DNA of 64,000 bases. Origin: Lachnoclostridium sp. An131. GTDB lineage: Bacteria; Bacillota; Clostridia; Lachnospirales; Lachnospiraceae. The stretch spans positions 1-64,000 of the forward strand of contig NZ_NFLI01000012.1 in NCBI RefSeq assembly GCF_002160825.1, read 5' to 3'. The notes beneath the pieces were generated by a model. It was not told the DNA's origin. It worked only from the letters and a program-made list of their open reading frames with translations, and did not search any database. Below are positions 33,546 through 43,994 of the stretch, piece after piece. The translations under genes were made by a program, and so were the position numbers. Numbering within the stretch: the first letter of the stretch is position 1; each line of letters starts with the position of its first letter.

Positions 33546-33914
33546 TTACTGCAGGCCCTTTGTCAGGGGAATCAGGCACAGCAGTACAACAATTCCCACG
33601 ATTCCGATTACAATTCCCAGAATCATGTTGCTCCACACTATGGTCAGACACATTCCCACACCCAAAAGCAGGGCGCCGGCAATTCCCAGGAGCACAGTTC
33701 CCAGGGTTTTTCCTGACACATGGACCGGCGCTTTGTTTTCCATCCTTCTCCATACCAGCACCATAATCAACAGCACCACCGCTCCGATAACTCCCATAAT
33801 AACGCCTGGGCGAAATGCGTTCCATTCCGGAATCAATGCCATACACATTCCAAGCGCAAACAAAATTCCTCCGATGGTTCCCAAAATCATTGCTGCAAAG
33901 CTACTCTTTTTCAT
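33546..33914 (-). CDS. Small four-segment membrane protein
   Basis: A 122-residue protein with four hydrophobic segments in two similar halves: residues 7-28 and 36-54, a polar loop with RRMENKAPVHVSGK, then 70-90 and 94-115. The repeated LGTIGGILFALGMCMALIPEW / LGIAGALLLGVGMCLTIVW pattern suggests an internal duplication. AAAGAGGG precedes the ATG. No family name is recognised; it may be controlled by the convergent TetR gene. Confidence 0.65.
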   Translation of the reverse strand: MKKSSFAAMILGTIGGILFALGMCMALIPEWNAFRPGVIMGVIGAVVLLIMVLVWRRMENKAPVHVSGKTLGTVLLGIAGALLLGVGMCLTIVWSNMILGIVIGIVGIVVLLCLIPLTKGLQ

Positions 33915-34100
33915 TTCCCTCTTTCCTTTCCTGAAAACAGTGTATTAATTGATGAAAAAAGAATAAGCCTCTGTTGTTTTCATTGTGTTTCTTTTTTGTT
34001 TGAATTATATTAATTTATTCTGAACGGAATTTTCCTTTCTGCGGCCTGCCCAGGCCTCTCCTTTTCACGGTCATTTAACAGAGTGCAGCATTTCCCGCCA

Positions 34101-34141
34101 AAAAATAACAGGAATCCCTTTCCATAAGGAATTCCTGTTTT
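34101..34141 (-). terminator. Terminator of the tRNA operon
   Basis: ACAGGAATTCCTT pairs with AAGGGATTCCTGT on the minus strand, followed by TTATTTTTT. The 190 bases from 33915 to it contain no gene I can support. Confidence 0.8.
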
Positions 34142-34147
34142 CCATGA

Positions 34148-34218
34148 AGCGGGTGATGGGAATCGAACCCACGTGTCCAGCTTGGAAGGCTGGTGTTCTA
34201 CCATTGAACTACACCCGC
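34148..34218 (-). tRNA. tRNA-Gly (UCC)
   Basis: A 71-base tRNA with acceptor GCGGGTG/CACCCGC, D loop TAGTTCAATGGTAGAAC, anticodon loop CTTCCAA (UCC), T loop GTTCGATTC, discriminator T. CCA is not encoded. Confidence 0.95.
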
Positions 34219-34231
34219 ATATAAGCTTCAA

Positions 34232-34304
<73 letters not shown>

Positions 34305-34347
34305 AGATGCTCGTACATATTCAGCTATTATGTATCGCAACGGTAAT

Positions 34348-34376
34348 AATTTATCATGACTGGCAAGGTTTGTCAA
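34348..34376 (-). promoter_or_regulatory. Promoter of the tRNA-Phe/tRNA-Gly unit
   Basis: Minus-strand TTGACA (34371-34376), 17-base spacer, TAAATT (34348-34353). Confidence 0.8.
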
Positions 34377-34447
34377 GCTGTTTTTTTACTTTTTCGAGCT
34401 CCTTGAAAAAAGCCATTTTCTATCAGCAAACGGCGTCCTTCTCTCCG

Positions 34448-34481
34448 TATAAAAAGCCGGACTGATGTCCCAGCCCGGCCG
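34448..34481 (-). terminator. Terminator after the PD-(D/E)XK gene
   Basis: GCCGGGCTG / CAGTCCGGC stem on the minus strand, followed by TTTTTA (34451-34455). Confidence 0.75.
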
Positions 34482-34533
34482 CTTCTCTTTCGTTGTGATT
34501 TTTTTGTTTTCCTGGATGTTCCCGGTCTTTCTG

Positions 34534-35580
34534 CTAATTTCTTTCCGCCTGTTCTTTCAGCAGCTTCTTCAGCTCCGCGATTTCGGCGTCTTTCTCTTCT
34601 GTTATTTTCTGCAGTTCCGTATCCTTTTCTTTTGCCACTTTCTGCAGCTCCGCATCTTTTTCTTCTGTTACTTTCCGAAGCTTTTCTTCCAGCTCTTCCA
34701 CATAATATTTTAATGTGTTTTCATCCAATATCCGCAGTGCTTCCGACCACATCCCGAGCACCTCCTCCGGTCTCTGGCGCAGCATGGCAATCTCCCGGTA
34801 AATCTCCTCCAGCCACGGATAATTTTGAATCTGCCGTTCTGCATCTTTCAGATTCTCCGTCGTCAGCAGAGAAAGCCACGCTTTCTGTTCACTCTTTTCA
34901 TCTTCAGAATACGGGATTTCCCGGAATACGTCAAGGGCTATGAGGCAGAATTCCTGCAAAAGCTCCATCTCAAGCCCTGTATCAAAACAGGTCTTTCCGT
35001 AATGAAGATATGATGCAGGATGCCGATGAAATACCGCCGTGCTTTTCTCAAAAAGCACGATTACATAGACTTTTTTGATGTCTCTGTAGGAGAACGTTTC
35101 TGCCTGTCCCCTGACCCTCATGTACTGACGCATAACCAGATCTGCAGAATAACAGGAGATGCGCTCTGCCGGAAAGGCGTAGCCCTGCTTCTGAATCTCT
35201 ACATTGCACAGGGCCCCGTCCGCAGTCTCAGCCAGCAGGTCCATGATCAGACAGCTCTCTCCGTCTATCATTCTGTCTTCGCCCGGCAGAACACGCAGGA
35301 TCTTCACTTCAAAGCCAAGCAGACTGGAAACAAAACGGGAAAGCCTGTCTCCATGTATCTCCGGATCAAAAAGATACTTGAAAAACGGATCATATGTAAG
35401 AGGAAGAGACTTTTTTCCGATACAAAAATCAAGAAACCTCTCTTTCCAGTTATAACTTAAACTCTGATAGCTTCTGTGAAGAGCAGGTGATTTTTTCAGA
35501 AGCTCCAGGGTTTCCTCCTTTGTCTGCGGCGCGGTATCCCACGTCACAGCCTGCCATAAACCATGCAATCCCTGTGTCAT
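34534..35580 (-). CDS. PD-(D/E)XK nuclease-family protein (Rpn/transposase-like)
   Basis: A 348-residue protein of the PD-(D/E)XK nuclease family transposase group (PF12784-like). The family start YDPFFKYLFDPEIHGDRLSRFVSSLLG and the likely catalytic core MDLLAETADG-CNVEIQKQG are present. The C-terminus is a coiled coil made of three 11-residue repeats of the type EEKDAELQKVA (about residues 305-337). No terminal repeats were seen, so it is probably a resident recombination-promoting or defence-like nuclease rather than an active insertion. The ATG at 35580 is chosen after AAGGAAGG. Confidence 0.7.
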   Translation of the reverse strand: MTQGLHGLWQAVTWDTAPQTKEETLELLKKSPALHRSYQSLSYNWKERFLDFCIGKKSLPLTYDPFFKYLFDPEIHGDRLSRFVSSLLGFEVKILRVLPGEDRMIDGESCLIMDLLAETADGALCNVEIQKQGYAFPAERISCYSADLVMRQYMRVRGQAETFSYRDIKKVYVIVLFEKSTAVFHRHPASYLHYGKTCFDTGLEMELLQEFCLIALDVFREIPYSEDEKSEQKAWLSLLTTENLKDAERQIQNYPWLEEIYREIAMLRQRPEEVLGMWSEALRILDENTLKYYVEELEEKLRKVTEEKDAELQKVAKEKDTELQKITEEKDAEIAELKKLLKEQAERN

Positions 35581-35767
35581 GAACCGTGTTTCCTTCCTTT
35601 TTACATGAATAACTGAAAAATAATATTGGGATTCTTCCGGCGAACTGCCAGGAAACATGTACCGATCAGTACTTTTTCATGTTACCATATAATTCCAGTT
35701 AACACAAGAACAAGTGAAACAGGCCGGATATAAACCGGACGCCCCGCAAATCACCTCTTGACTGCAT

Positions 35768-35806
35768 AAAAATGCAGCGGTTCCATTCTTTCGCCGCTGC
35801 ATTTTT
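35768..35806. terminator. Terminator of the beta-glucoside operon
   Basis: Perfect 13-base stem AAAAATGCAGCGG / CCGCTGCATTTTT, able to act in both directions. Confidence 0.9.
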
Positions 35807-35865
35807 ATTGATTTAAACTCGGTTTTATCGAATCCGTTTTATCTGCCTTTCCGCAGTCCGGGAGC

Positions 35866-37326
<1,461 letters not shown>

Positions 37327-37340
37327 TTATTCAGCTCTTT

Positions 37341-39197
37341 TTATTTTACAATGGTAATCAGCATATCGCCAGCATTTATTTCTCCGGCGTCCGCAGCCAG
37401 CACATCCAGATAGCTGTCCGTATTGCTGATGACAACCGGAGTAACGATGTCATAGCCTGCTGCCTTTATGGCATCCATGTCAAACTCCAGAAGCAGCTGT
37501 CCCTTCGTGACCTTATCATCCTGGGCTACGTGCGCTGTGAAATGCTGTCCACCCAGCTCCACCGTGTCAAGGCCCACATGGATCAGGACCTCTACTCCCT
37601 CTTCCGACACAAGGCCGATGGCATGCTTCGTATCAAACACAGAAGCGACTGTTCCGTCTACGGGAGAATACACCTTTCCCTCAGAAGGAATGACAGCAGC
37701 GCCCTTTCCTACGATGTTTTTGGAGAATACCTCGTCCTTCACCTCGCTCAGCGGAATCTCCGTTCCCTTTACAGGAGAAGCGATTTCGATTCTCATGGAA
37801 GGAGCCTGCTCCTCCTCTTTTTTCTCCACAGCAGGAGTCTCTTCCGCCAGCTCCTCCACCGGATCATCGAAACCGAGAAGCAGGGTAGCAACAGCGGTTA
37901 CAATCATGGAAATCACGATCGTGATTGCTGCGTTGATCACATTTCCAAAGCCGGAACCTCCGATGTATACCGGCAGCGCCAGAAGACCCGCAGTCGTGGA
38001 AGAATATGTATGAATTCCTGTGATACCTGCGTACAGGCCTGCCACACCGCCGCCGATCATGGCTGCATACAGCGGTCTCTTGTATTTCAGAGTAACTCCG
38101 TACAGAGCCGGCTCCGTGATACCCATCAGTCCTGTGAAGCCTGCAGAGATACCCAGCTGCTTCAGGTCCTTGTTCTTTGACTTCAGGCCGACTACCAGAG
38201 AAGCAGTGCCCTGTGCGATATTGGAAGCCAGCATACCCGGTCCAAGGATGGTTCCGTATCCCAGCGTCGCATACTGAATTGTCTGAATCGGGGCAAAGCA
38301 GTAATGCATACCAGTCATAACGAAGAACGGACAGAAGGTTCCCATCAGGAACGGAATAACCCAGCCTGCGTAATCATTCAGCCAGTTGAAGCCTACCGCC
38401 AGTCCCTGTCCTACCAGGTTGCCAAGCGGTCCAAGGATCGTGATTCCAAGGCAGCCTGTTACAATAATGGTCAAAAGCGGCGCAAGGAAAATCTTCACAC
38501 TCTTGGGTGAAATCTTATTTGCAAAACGCTCGATGTAAGACTGTGCCCACACAATCAGAAGAATCGGCACAACGCTTCCGCCGTAGCTTACCTGTGTAAC
38601 CGGAACGAAACCGAACAGGAGAATCGGAGCTTCCAGTGAAGTGAAGCTGCTGTGCAGAAGCACTCCTGCCAGAGCCGCCGATACATACTGGTTGCAGCCG
38701 AAATATTTTGCGGCCGAGAACGCAAGCATAAACGGCATGAAGCTGAACAGCGCGTCGCCAAAGGCATTGAAAATCTGATAGGTCTGGGAGCCGCTGTCAA
38801 CCCAGCCTACAAATACGAGCAGGGCCAGCAGCGCCTTGATCATACCGGAACCAGCCAGAGCCGGAATGATCGGCTGGAAGATAGCCGTCAGGCCGCCGAA
38901 AAAGCCTGCCACAATTCCTTTCTTCTCTTTCGGAGCCTGTGTCTCCTCCCCGAAATGTCCCATTTTCTTGATCTCATCGCATACGTGGCTCACATCTGTT
39001 CCGATTACGACCTGAAACTGTCCGTTTTTGGTGACTACTCCCTGGACGCCCTTTACCTTTTTCAGGCCCTCTACATCAGCCTTTCCGGCATCGTTCAAAA
39101 CAAATCGCAGACGTGTCATACAGTTTGTCACGCTGGCTACATTCTTTTCGCCGCCGACCAGTTCCAGAATGTCGGCCGCTGTCTTTTTGTAATCCAT
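37341..39197 (-). CDS. bglP: PTS beta-glucoside EIIBCA
   Basis: A 618-residue three-domain transporter: EIIB (1-90, phosphorylated C26 in TNCMTRLRF), EIIC (about 100-440, GITEPALYG motif), and EIIA (about 470-618, histidine in IHVGLDTVEL). Order BCA is that of BglP. It imports and phosphorylates beta-glucosides such as salicin, arbutin or cellobiose; the exact sugar is not decided. The 100-base gap to the regulator contains a weak RAT-like sequence (39242-39266) without a clear terminator. Confidence 0.95.
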   Translation of the reverse strand: MDYKKTAADILELVGGEKNVASVTNCMTRLRFVLNDAGKADVEGLKKVKGVQGVVTKNGQFQVVIGTDVSHVCDEIKKMGHFGEETQAPKEKKGIVAGFFGGLTAIFQPIIPALAGSGMIKALLALLVFVGWVDSGSQTYQIFNAFGDALFSFMPFMLAFSAAKYFGCNQYVSAALAGVLLHSSFTSLEAPILLFGFVPVTQVSYGGSVVPILLIVWAQSYIERFANKISPKSVKIFLAPLLTIIVTGCLGITILGPLGNLVGQGLAVGFNWLNDYAGWVIPFLMGTFCPFFVMTGMHYCFAPIQTIQYATLGYGTILGPGMLASNIAQGTASLVVGLKSKNKDLKQLGISAGFTGLMGITEPALYGVTLKYKRPLYAAMIGGGVAGLYAGITGIHTYSSTTAGLLALPVYIGGSGFGNVINAAITIVISMIVTAVATLLLGFDDPVEELAEETPAVEKKEEEQAPSMRIEIASPVKGTEIPLSEVKDEVFSKNIVGKGAAVIPSEGKVYSPVDGTVASVFDTKHAIGLVSEEGVEVLIHVGLDTVELGGQHFTAHVAQDDKVTKGQLLLEFDMDAIKAAGYDIVTPVVISNTDSYLDVLAADAGEINAGDMLITIVK

Positions 39198-39299
39198 TTA
39201 GAACCCCTCCTGAAAGTAATTATCTTGATTTATGTGAAACTCCTTTGCCTGCTCCTGCAGTAAGCCTGCAAATCAGTTTTCAACCTCTATTGTCTTTCG

Positions 39300-40157
39300 T
39301 TATTCTTCTTCCGCCGTCGTAATTCTCTTTATGTATACCGTCAGATAAATCATCTCTTCCTCTGGTATCTCTGTCTGATAATCCTGCTCTATCAGGCTGC
39401 GGATTTTCCTGGCGCACTCATAGGCTTCCGAGTACTGCTTCTGGACCATCTCCAGAAGCGCGCCGCCCTCTCCGTTCAGCATTTTCCCGGAAAAGAACCT
39501 GGACGCGAAAAATTTCAGATGCGTAATGAAACGCACAAAATGAACGGAATTTTCATCAAAATTCGTGTGGAACTGGTAGCGGACCACACTGACAATCTTA
39601 TGTATCAGCTCTGTCATGCGCACGGCGTCATTCCGGTCCGCCTGATCGAATTCCGCATTGACAATGTGCATCGCGATGCTCCCCGCCTCATCCGGCGGCA
39701 GCTCGCAGCCTGTATACTCCTTCAGGAGCTCCAGGCCGTATTCCGCGATTTTGTATTCGACCGGATAGAAATGGACGATTTCCCAGAGAAGCGTATTCTT
39801 GAACTCCAGCCCCTTTTCCATCCGCGACACTGCGAAGGACATGTGGTCGATCAGATTCAGAAACACACTTTCGTCCAGCTCCTTGTTCAGCTCTTCCTGC
39901 GCCTTTTTCACGATTTTGTCTGCGATTTCCATGTAGCTCTCAGGCGTCTGGGCCAGAAGCGCGTACAGCTTTCCTGCTATAGATTTTGATTTCAGGAAAT
40001 ACTCCTTATCTATCTTTGCGGCATCCACCAGATCGCCCTTGTGCGCCTTAAAGCCGATGCCTTTCCCGACGAGTATCCGCTCCTGATGCCGTTCATTCAT
40101 AGCGCTGACCACATTGTTGTTGATAACACAGACAATGCTGTAATATTTCCCTCCCAT
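39300..40157 (-). CDS. licT: PRD antiterminator (LicT/BglG family)
   Basis: A 285-residue protein with the CAT RNA-binding domain (IVCVINNNVVSAMN, GKGIGFKAHKGD) and two PRD domains (DHMSFAVSR, RFITHLKFFASR, ending YLTVYIKRI). The start at 40157 follows GGGGGAG and begins with the CAT fold; the frame opens 42 codons earlier through the switch and is rejected. It is the first gene of its operon and would bind the RAT just upstream, giving autoregulated induction by beta-glucosides. Confidence 0.9.
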   Translation of the reverse strand: MGGKYYSIVCVINNNVVSAMNERHQERILVGKGIGFKAHKGDLVDAAKIDKEYFLKSKSIAGKLYALLAQTPESYMEIADKIVKKAQEELNKELDESVFLNLIDHMSFAVSRMEKGLEFKNTLLWEIVHFYPVEYKIAEYGLELLKEYTGCELPPDEAGSIAMHIVNAEFDQADRNDAVRMTELIHKIVSVVRYQFHTNFDENSVHFVRFITHLKFFASRFFSGKMLNGEGGALLEMVQKQYSEAYECARKIRSLIEQDYQTEIPEEEMIYLTVYIKRITTAEEE

Positions 40158-40253
40158 TTTTCTCCCCCAAAGACTGCTTCCGCATACGGTAAGCATCCTG
40201 CCGCCCGCGCTTCCGGAACAACTTTTCCGGAAAATTTTCTGCGGCGTAAACGC

Positions 40254-40322
40254 AAAAAACCTAATATGGTACATGATGACCATGCACCATATTAGGTTTT
40301 GCCTGCTTACCAGTTACAATCC
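40254..40322 (-). promoter_or_regulatory. RAT and terminator before licT
   Basis: The minus strand reads GGATTGTAACTGGTAAGCAG, then GCAAAACC (40295-40322), the classical RAT, overlapping a terminator with an 11-base perfect stem CCTAATATGGT/ACCATATTAGG (40286-40296 and 40260-40270) and TTTTTT (40254-40259). Confidence 0.9.
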
Positions 40323-40352
40323 TAACAATCACGTTCGTTTAATTCTGCTTAT

Positions 40353-40381
40353 ACTCTAGCATAAGGAAAACGGATTGTCAA
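40353..40381 (-). promoter_or_regulatory. Promoter of the licT-bglP-GH1 operon
   Basis: Minus-strand TTGACA (40376-40381), 17-base spacer, TAGAGT (40353-40358). Confidence 0.65.
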
Positions 40382-40409
40382 TGCGGTTTTTATTATTTTC
40401 CGCCTGATT

Positions 40410-41735
40410 TTACAGCAGCTCCTTCTGATGGGTCGCATACAGATACTCGTCAATCGTATTCACGATCCGGTCCTCCAGAAGCGCCACCGGATCATTCTCC
40501 AGCTCTCCCTCACGTACCTTCGTGTACTGAATCGGCATGAACTGGCTCAGAAGATTCAGCGGAACGCCCAGAGTTCTCAGGTTGGAAATCAGACGGTCTG
40601 CGGCCGCTTCCACAGCCGGAGTCGGCATGTAGTATCTGCAGCGGTCAGAGAAGGAGTATTTGCGCTTCATGCGAAGCTCCAGCTCTGTTCCCTGATAGTG
40701 CTTTCTCCAATACTTATCGTCCTTCAGCATCTCCGCTTCCAGCGTGTCCGCGAAATTGCTGGGCTCGATATCTGTGCCGTAAACCAGCTCTTTCTCGATA
40801 TGCTCCAGAGCAAACATTCCCTCGCGCATGGCAAAGGTCAGCCCCGGTCCCACTTTCAGGATTCCCACGCCGTCCTCGATCAGCTCACGCAGCTTGATCT
40901 TGGTCTGGTAGTCTGTGGAATGTCCCTCGAACACCAGATTCGGGAAATCCTTGATGGACGCCATCAGCTCCTTCGCCTTTTCACGGTCGTACTCCGTGCA
41001 GCCGCTGTCCTTTTCCTCCACACCAGGCTGTACGACTACCGCGATCACGCGATCCCAGACGTCCGCGCCCAGGCCCGCGTCTTTGAAGGCCTTCTCGAAA
41101 GCCGCCACTGTATTTTTGAAGTCTTCTACCTTCGTCACCTGTACTCCGGCATCCTCGCTTCCCACAGCGCCTCCCGGAATCGGAACCTCGCTTCCAATGA
41201 TATAGACCGGAGGAATTGCGTCCGGCTCCTTCTCCAGAAGCTTTTTGTAGGTCTCTTCCGCAATCTCTGCCAGATGCGCGCCGCGTCCTGCGATAATCTC
41301 ATCGGAAAGACGCACATTCGGATCGTCGCTCTTCACCTTCATACTGGTGTCGATATGAATCTTTGTAAAGCCCGCTCCTACATAATGGCGGATCAGCTCT
41401 TCCGCGTCAGCCATGGCCTCTGCCTCATCCTTGCCCGCAAAGGTCAGCGGTCCCAGATGGTCTCCGCCCAGGAAAAGCTTTCCCTTATCAAAGCCGATTT
41501 CTTCCGCGATATCCAGAACAAATTTCTTGAAATCCGCCGGCTTCATTCCTGTATAGCCGCCATTCTGGTCGCACTGGTTCGCTGTGCTCTCGATCAGCAC
41601 ACAGGAACCATCTTCCTTCCCCCTTTTCAGTGCAGCTTCAATCACGTACTTATTGGCGCTGCACACGGAATAGATGCCTACGCTCTTTCCCTGCTTCTGA
41701 AGCTCTACAAGTTTTTTCAATGGATTCTGAAGCAT
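40410..41735 (-). CDS. gatZ: Tagatose-bisphosphate aldolase accessory subunit (GatZ/KbaZ)
   Basis: A 441-residue TIM-barrel protein of the GatZ/KbaZ family (KSVGIYSVCSANKYVIEAAL, LFLGGDHLGP, IHIDTSMK, VFEGHSTDYQT). In enterobacteria it stabilises the catalytic GatY/KbaY subunit of tagatose-1,6-bisphosphate aldolase; no GatY is present in the window, so either it is elsewhere or this protein acts alone. AGGAGG precedes the ATG. It closes the galactosamine-type PTS operon. Confidence 0.85.
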   Translation of the reverse strand: MLQNPLKKLVELQKQGKSVGIYSVCSANKYVIEAALKRGKEDGSCVLIESTANQCDQNGGYTGMKPADFKKFVLDIAEEIGFDKGKLFLGGDHLGPLTFAGKDEAEAMADAEELIRHYVGAGFTKIHIDTSMKVKSDDPNVRLSDEIIAGRGAHLAEIAEETYKKLLEKEPDAIPPVYIIGSEVPIPGGAVGSEDAGVQVTKVEDFKNTVAAFEKAFKDAGLGADVWDRVIAVVVQPGVEEKDSGCTEYDREKAKELMASIKDFPNLVFEGHSTDYQTKIKLRELIEDGVGILKVGPGLTFAMREGMFALEHIEKELVYGTDIEPSNFADTLEAEMLKDDKYWRKHYQGTELELRMKRKYSFSDRCRYYMPTPAVEAAADRLISNLRTLGVPLNLLSQFMPIQYTKVREGELENDPVALLEDRIVNTIDEYLYATHQKELL

Positions 41736-41753
41736 GATAAACCCCTCCTGATT

Positions 41754-42341
41754 TTATTTTCTTCCCGTCTTTTTATTTTCGTTCTGGCTGATCTTTGCCA
41801 GTCCAACAAAATGAAGCACGCTAAAGTACACGCCTATAGCCGCAATACAGCCGCTGAATACCATAAGCCCGGTACCATAATCCTGATCGACAGCATTCAG
41901 GATCACCAATACAGCCAGCAGCAGATAAAGCACCGCCAGAAGCAGCACACGTCCCTTGGGCTTTTCCGTTACTATGTATTGAAGTCCTGAGACACGTTTC
42001 TCGAAGTCTATATCCTTTACTGGCTCCAGCTTTTTCAAAAAGGACAGCCGGAAGGTAAGCTCCGCAAGAACCAGCATCACGGCGCCGGCAACCACAGCCT
42101 GAGGCACTGTCAGAAATGTAGCGCCAAGTAGGATCGCCGCCATCAGAATTACTGCAAAGCGGTTTTTATAAAACAGGGCCGCATTTTCATTTTTCTTCTC
42201 TATCAGATACCCCTGCTTTGTCACCCAGTCATAATAAATGGTACGATTTTGTTTATCTGTATAAATATTTCTGCCCGACAGGCGGATGGACTCTCTTGCC
42301 TTTCCGTTATCCTCTGTCTGCTTCACTAATTTCCTGCTCAT
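41754..42341 (-). CDS. Hypothetical four-segment membrane protein
   Basis: A 195-residue protein: a polar N-terminus with NIYTDKQNRTIYYDWVTKQGYLI (reminiscent of a short beta-rich domain), then hydrophobic segments near 62-80, 82-100, 132-150 and 158-178, and a basic tail. I do not recognise the family. It lies between the YajC-like gene and gatZ in the PTS operon, so a role in transporter assembly or control is possible but unproven. The ribosome site is weak (GGAAGA). Confidence 0.6.
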   Translation of the reverse strand: MSRKLVKQTEDNGKARESIRLSGRNIYTDKQNRTIYYDWVTKQGYLIEKKNENAALFYKNRFAVILMAAILLGATFLTVPQAVVAGAVMLVLAELTFRLSFLKKLEPVKDIDFEKRVSGLQYIVTEKPKGRVLLLAVLYLLLAVLVILNAVDQDYGTGLMVFSGCIAAIGVYFSVLHFVGLAKISQNENKKTGRK

Positions 42342-42388
42342 TTATCTGTCTTCCACATCTTTCACTGATACTGCCTAAAAGCGCAAAA

Positions 42389-42670
42389 TCACTCTGATAC
42401 TACATCCTGGATACCATAGCGCGAGATCTGCACTACCAGGCCCTTCGCCATCTCCACATCGATGACGTCATCCTTAATCCTTACAATCTTTCCATAGATA
42501 CCGCCGCCAAACAGAACCCGTGCGCCGATCTGAATTTTATTCTGCAGCTCCTGCATCGCCTGACGGTTTTTCCTCATATTCCGCGCAGAGATAAATGTCA
42601 GGATGATCGCAAAGATTCCAAGCAGCACGATCACGGTCACACAGCTCCACATGATAACTTCCCAGTTCAT
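42389..42670 (-). CDS. YajC-like membrane protein
   Basis: A 93-residue protein with one N-terminal membrane segment (residues 7-27) and a cytoplasmic YajC-type domain (IQIGARVLFGGGIYGKIVRIKDDVIDVEMAKGLVVQISRYGI). YajC belongs to the SecDF accessory complex, but this copy is encoded in a sugar PTS operon, away from sec genes. CGGAGG precedes the ATG. Confidence 0.75.
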   Translation of the reverse strand: MNWEVIMWSCVTVIVLLGIFAIILTFISARNMRKNRQAMQELQNKIQIGARVLFGGGIYGKIVRIKDDVIDVEMAKGLVVQISRYGIQDVVSE

Positions 42671-42770
42671 AACTATATTTTTCCTCCGTACTAAGAATGC
42701 CTCAAAAGCCCATGCTGGATCATGGTGGATCCGGCTCGGACCTTTGAGACACCTTTATTCTAACAGCTTT

Positions 42771-43952
42771 TTATTTTCTTGTATAGGGGTAAAGTGTCAC
42801 GCCCTTTACGACTCTGTTCACCTCTCCGGTCGGGCAGGGATTGTCCGGTGTGATGGAAAGGGACAGGGATTTCAGAACAGCCAGCGTCTGCGCAAACAGA
42901 ATGTAATCCAGGCCCAGCTGTACATTCTCATGATCCTCTTCCAGTCCGTACACCACGGTATAATCCACGAGAGCTGCCACAGCCTCATCCGCCTTGCTCA
43001 TAACTGCTACAATCTTATTGCCCTTGCGCTGTCCGCTCATCTCTTTGATCAGGTCAATCTCATACTGTCTTGTATAAGCGTCGTCACTGAGATATACAAC
43101 GGTCAGTGTATTGTCATCGATGATGGACTTCGGGCCATGACGGAAGCCCAGCGGAGTGTCATACATGGTCACAACACGTCCTGCGGTCAGCTCCAGCATC
43201 TTCAGAGCGGACTCCTGGGAGGTTCCCTTCAGAGTATTGCTTCCCAGATAAACGATCCGGTTGAAGTCATACTCGTTTACAATCGTCTGTGCGATGCTGT
43301 ACTGGTTGTCCAGGAAGTTCTGGCCTGCAGCTATGATTTTCCGAATCTCTGCCTCTACCTTGTCCAGCTCATTCAGATGGAAGCACAGATAGGTAGCAAG
43401 ATACATATTGGAAAAGCTGGAGGTCATGGCAAAGCTCTGATCATGAGTCTCCGGCGTCAGATTGATAGCATAGCAGTGCTCTGTACTCTCCGCACGTTTG
43501 GACAGCGCTCCGTCCTTATTGCAGGTAACGAACAGGTGGTACAGATTATCGCAGACACTCTCTGCATTGTCCACAGCGCCGATGGACTCCGGTGAATTTC
43601 CGGAACGTCCAAAGCTGATCAGAAGGGTCGGCTTTGTGCGGGACAGGTATGCCTCCGGCGTCGCCACGATATCTGTCGTGCCGTAGGATTTCACCTTATA
43701 ATTCAGAAGGCCTGTCAGGTGGGGAAACAGGGCATTTCCCACAAACTCACTTGTGCCTGCTCCGGTCAGAATCACATCGAAATCCTCCTGTGTGATTACC
43801 TGATCGATAAATTTCTGAATCTCATCCTTATGCTCCGCAATCTGTCTGCAGGTTTTCTCCCAGGTAGACGGCTGCTGATAAATCTCAGTGACAGTCCATT
43901 TTGAAGATGTCTCCTGCATTTTTTCCTCTGTAATTCCAAAAATGCTGCTCAT
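42771..43952 (-). CDS. agaS: SIS-domain galactosamine-6-phosphate deaminase/isomerase (AgaS)
   Basis: A 393-residue protein with two SIS domains (LTGAGTSEFVG, LISFGRSGNSPES in the first; YLGSNTLKGTSQESALKMLELTAG with the AgaS signature FRHGPKSIID in the second). AgaS converts galactosamine-6-phosphate to tagatose-6-phosphate. Together with GatZ and the mannose-type PTS it marks the operon as N-acetylgalactosamine/galactosamine use. No AgaA deacetylase is seen, which leans to galactosamine or relies on a remote enzyme. Confidence 0.9.
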   Translation of the reverse strand: MSSIFGITEEKMQETSSKWTVTEIYQQPSTWEKTCRQIAEHKDEIQKFIDQVITQEDFDVILTGAGTSEFVGNALFPHLTGLLNYKVKSYGTTDIVATPEAYLSRTKPTLLISFGRSGNSPESIGAVDNAESVCDNLYHLFVTCNKDGALSKRAESTEHCYAINLTPETHDQSFAMTSSFSNMYLATYLCFHLNELDKVEAEIRKIIAAGQNFLDNQYSIAQTIVNEYDFNRIVYLGSNTLKGTSQESALKMLELTAGRVVTMYDTPLGFRHGPKSIIDDNTLTVVYLSDDAYTRQYEIDLIKEMSGQRKGNKIVAVMSKADEAVAALVDYTVVYGLEEDHENVQLGLDYILFAQTLAVLKSLSLSITPDNPCPTGEVNRVVKGVTLYPYTRK

Positions 43953-43994
43953 ATGATCTCTTCCTTTCTCTCTGTTTTATCGTAAATGAGGCAT

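Noticed and set aside
34534-35658. Insertion sequence suggested by the transposase-like family name
   Set aside because: No terminal inverted repeats or target duplication are visible around the gene.
40428-41990. A 520-codon open frame on the plus strand
   Set aside because: Antisense to gatZ and the following membrane protein gene, both with clear family motifs and ribosome sites.
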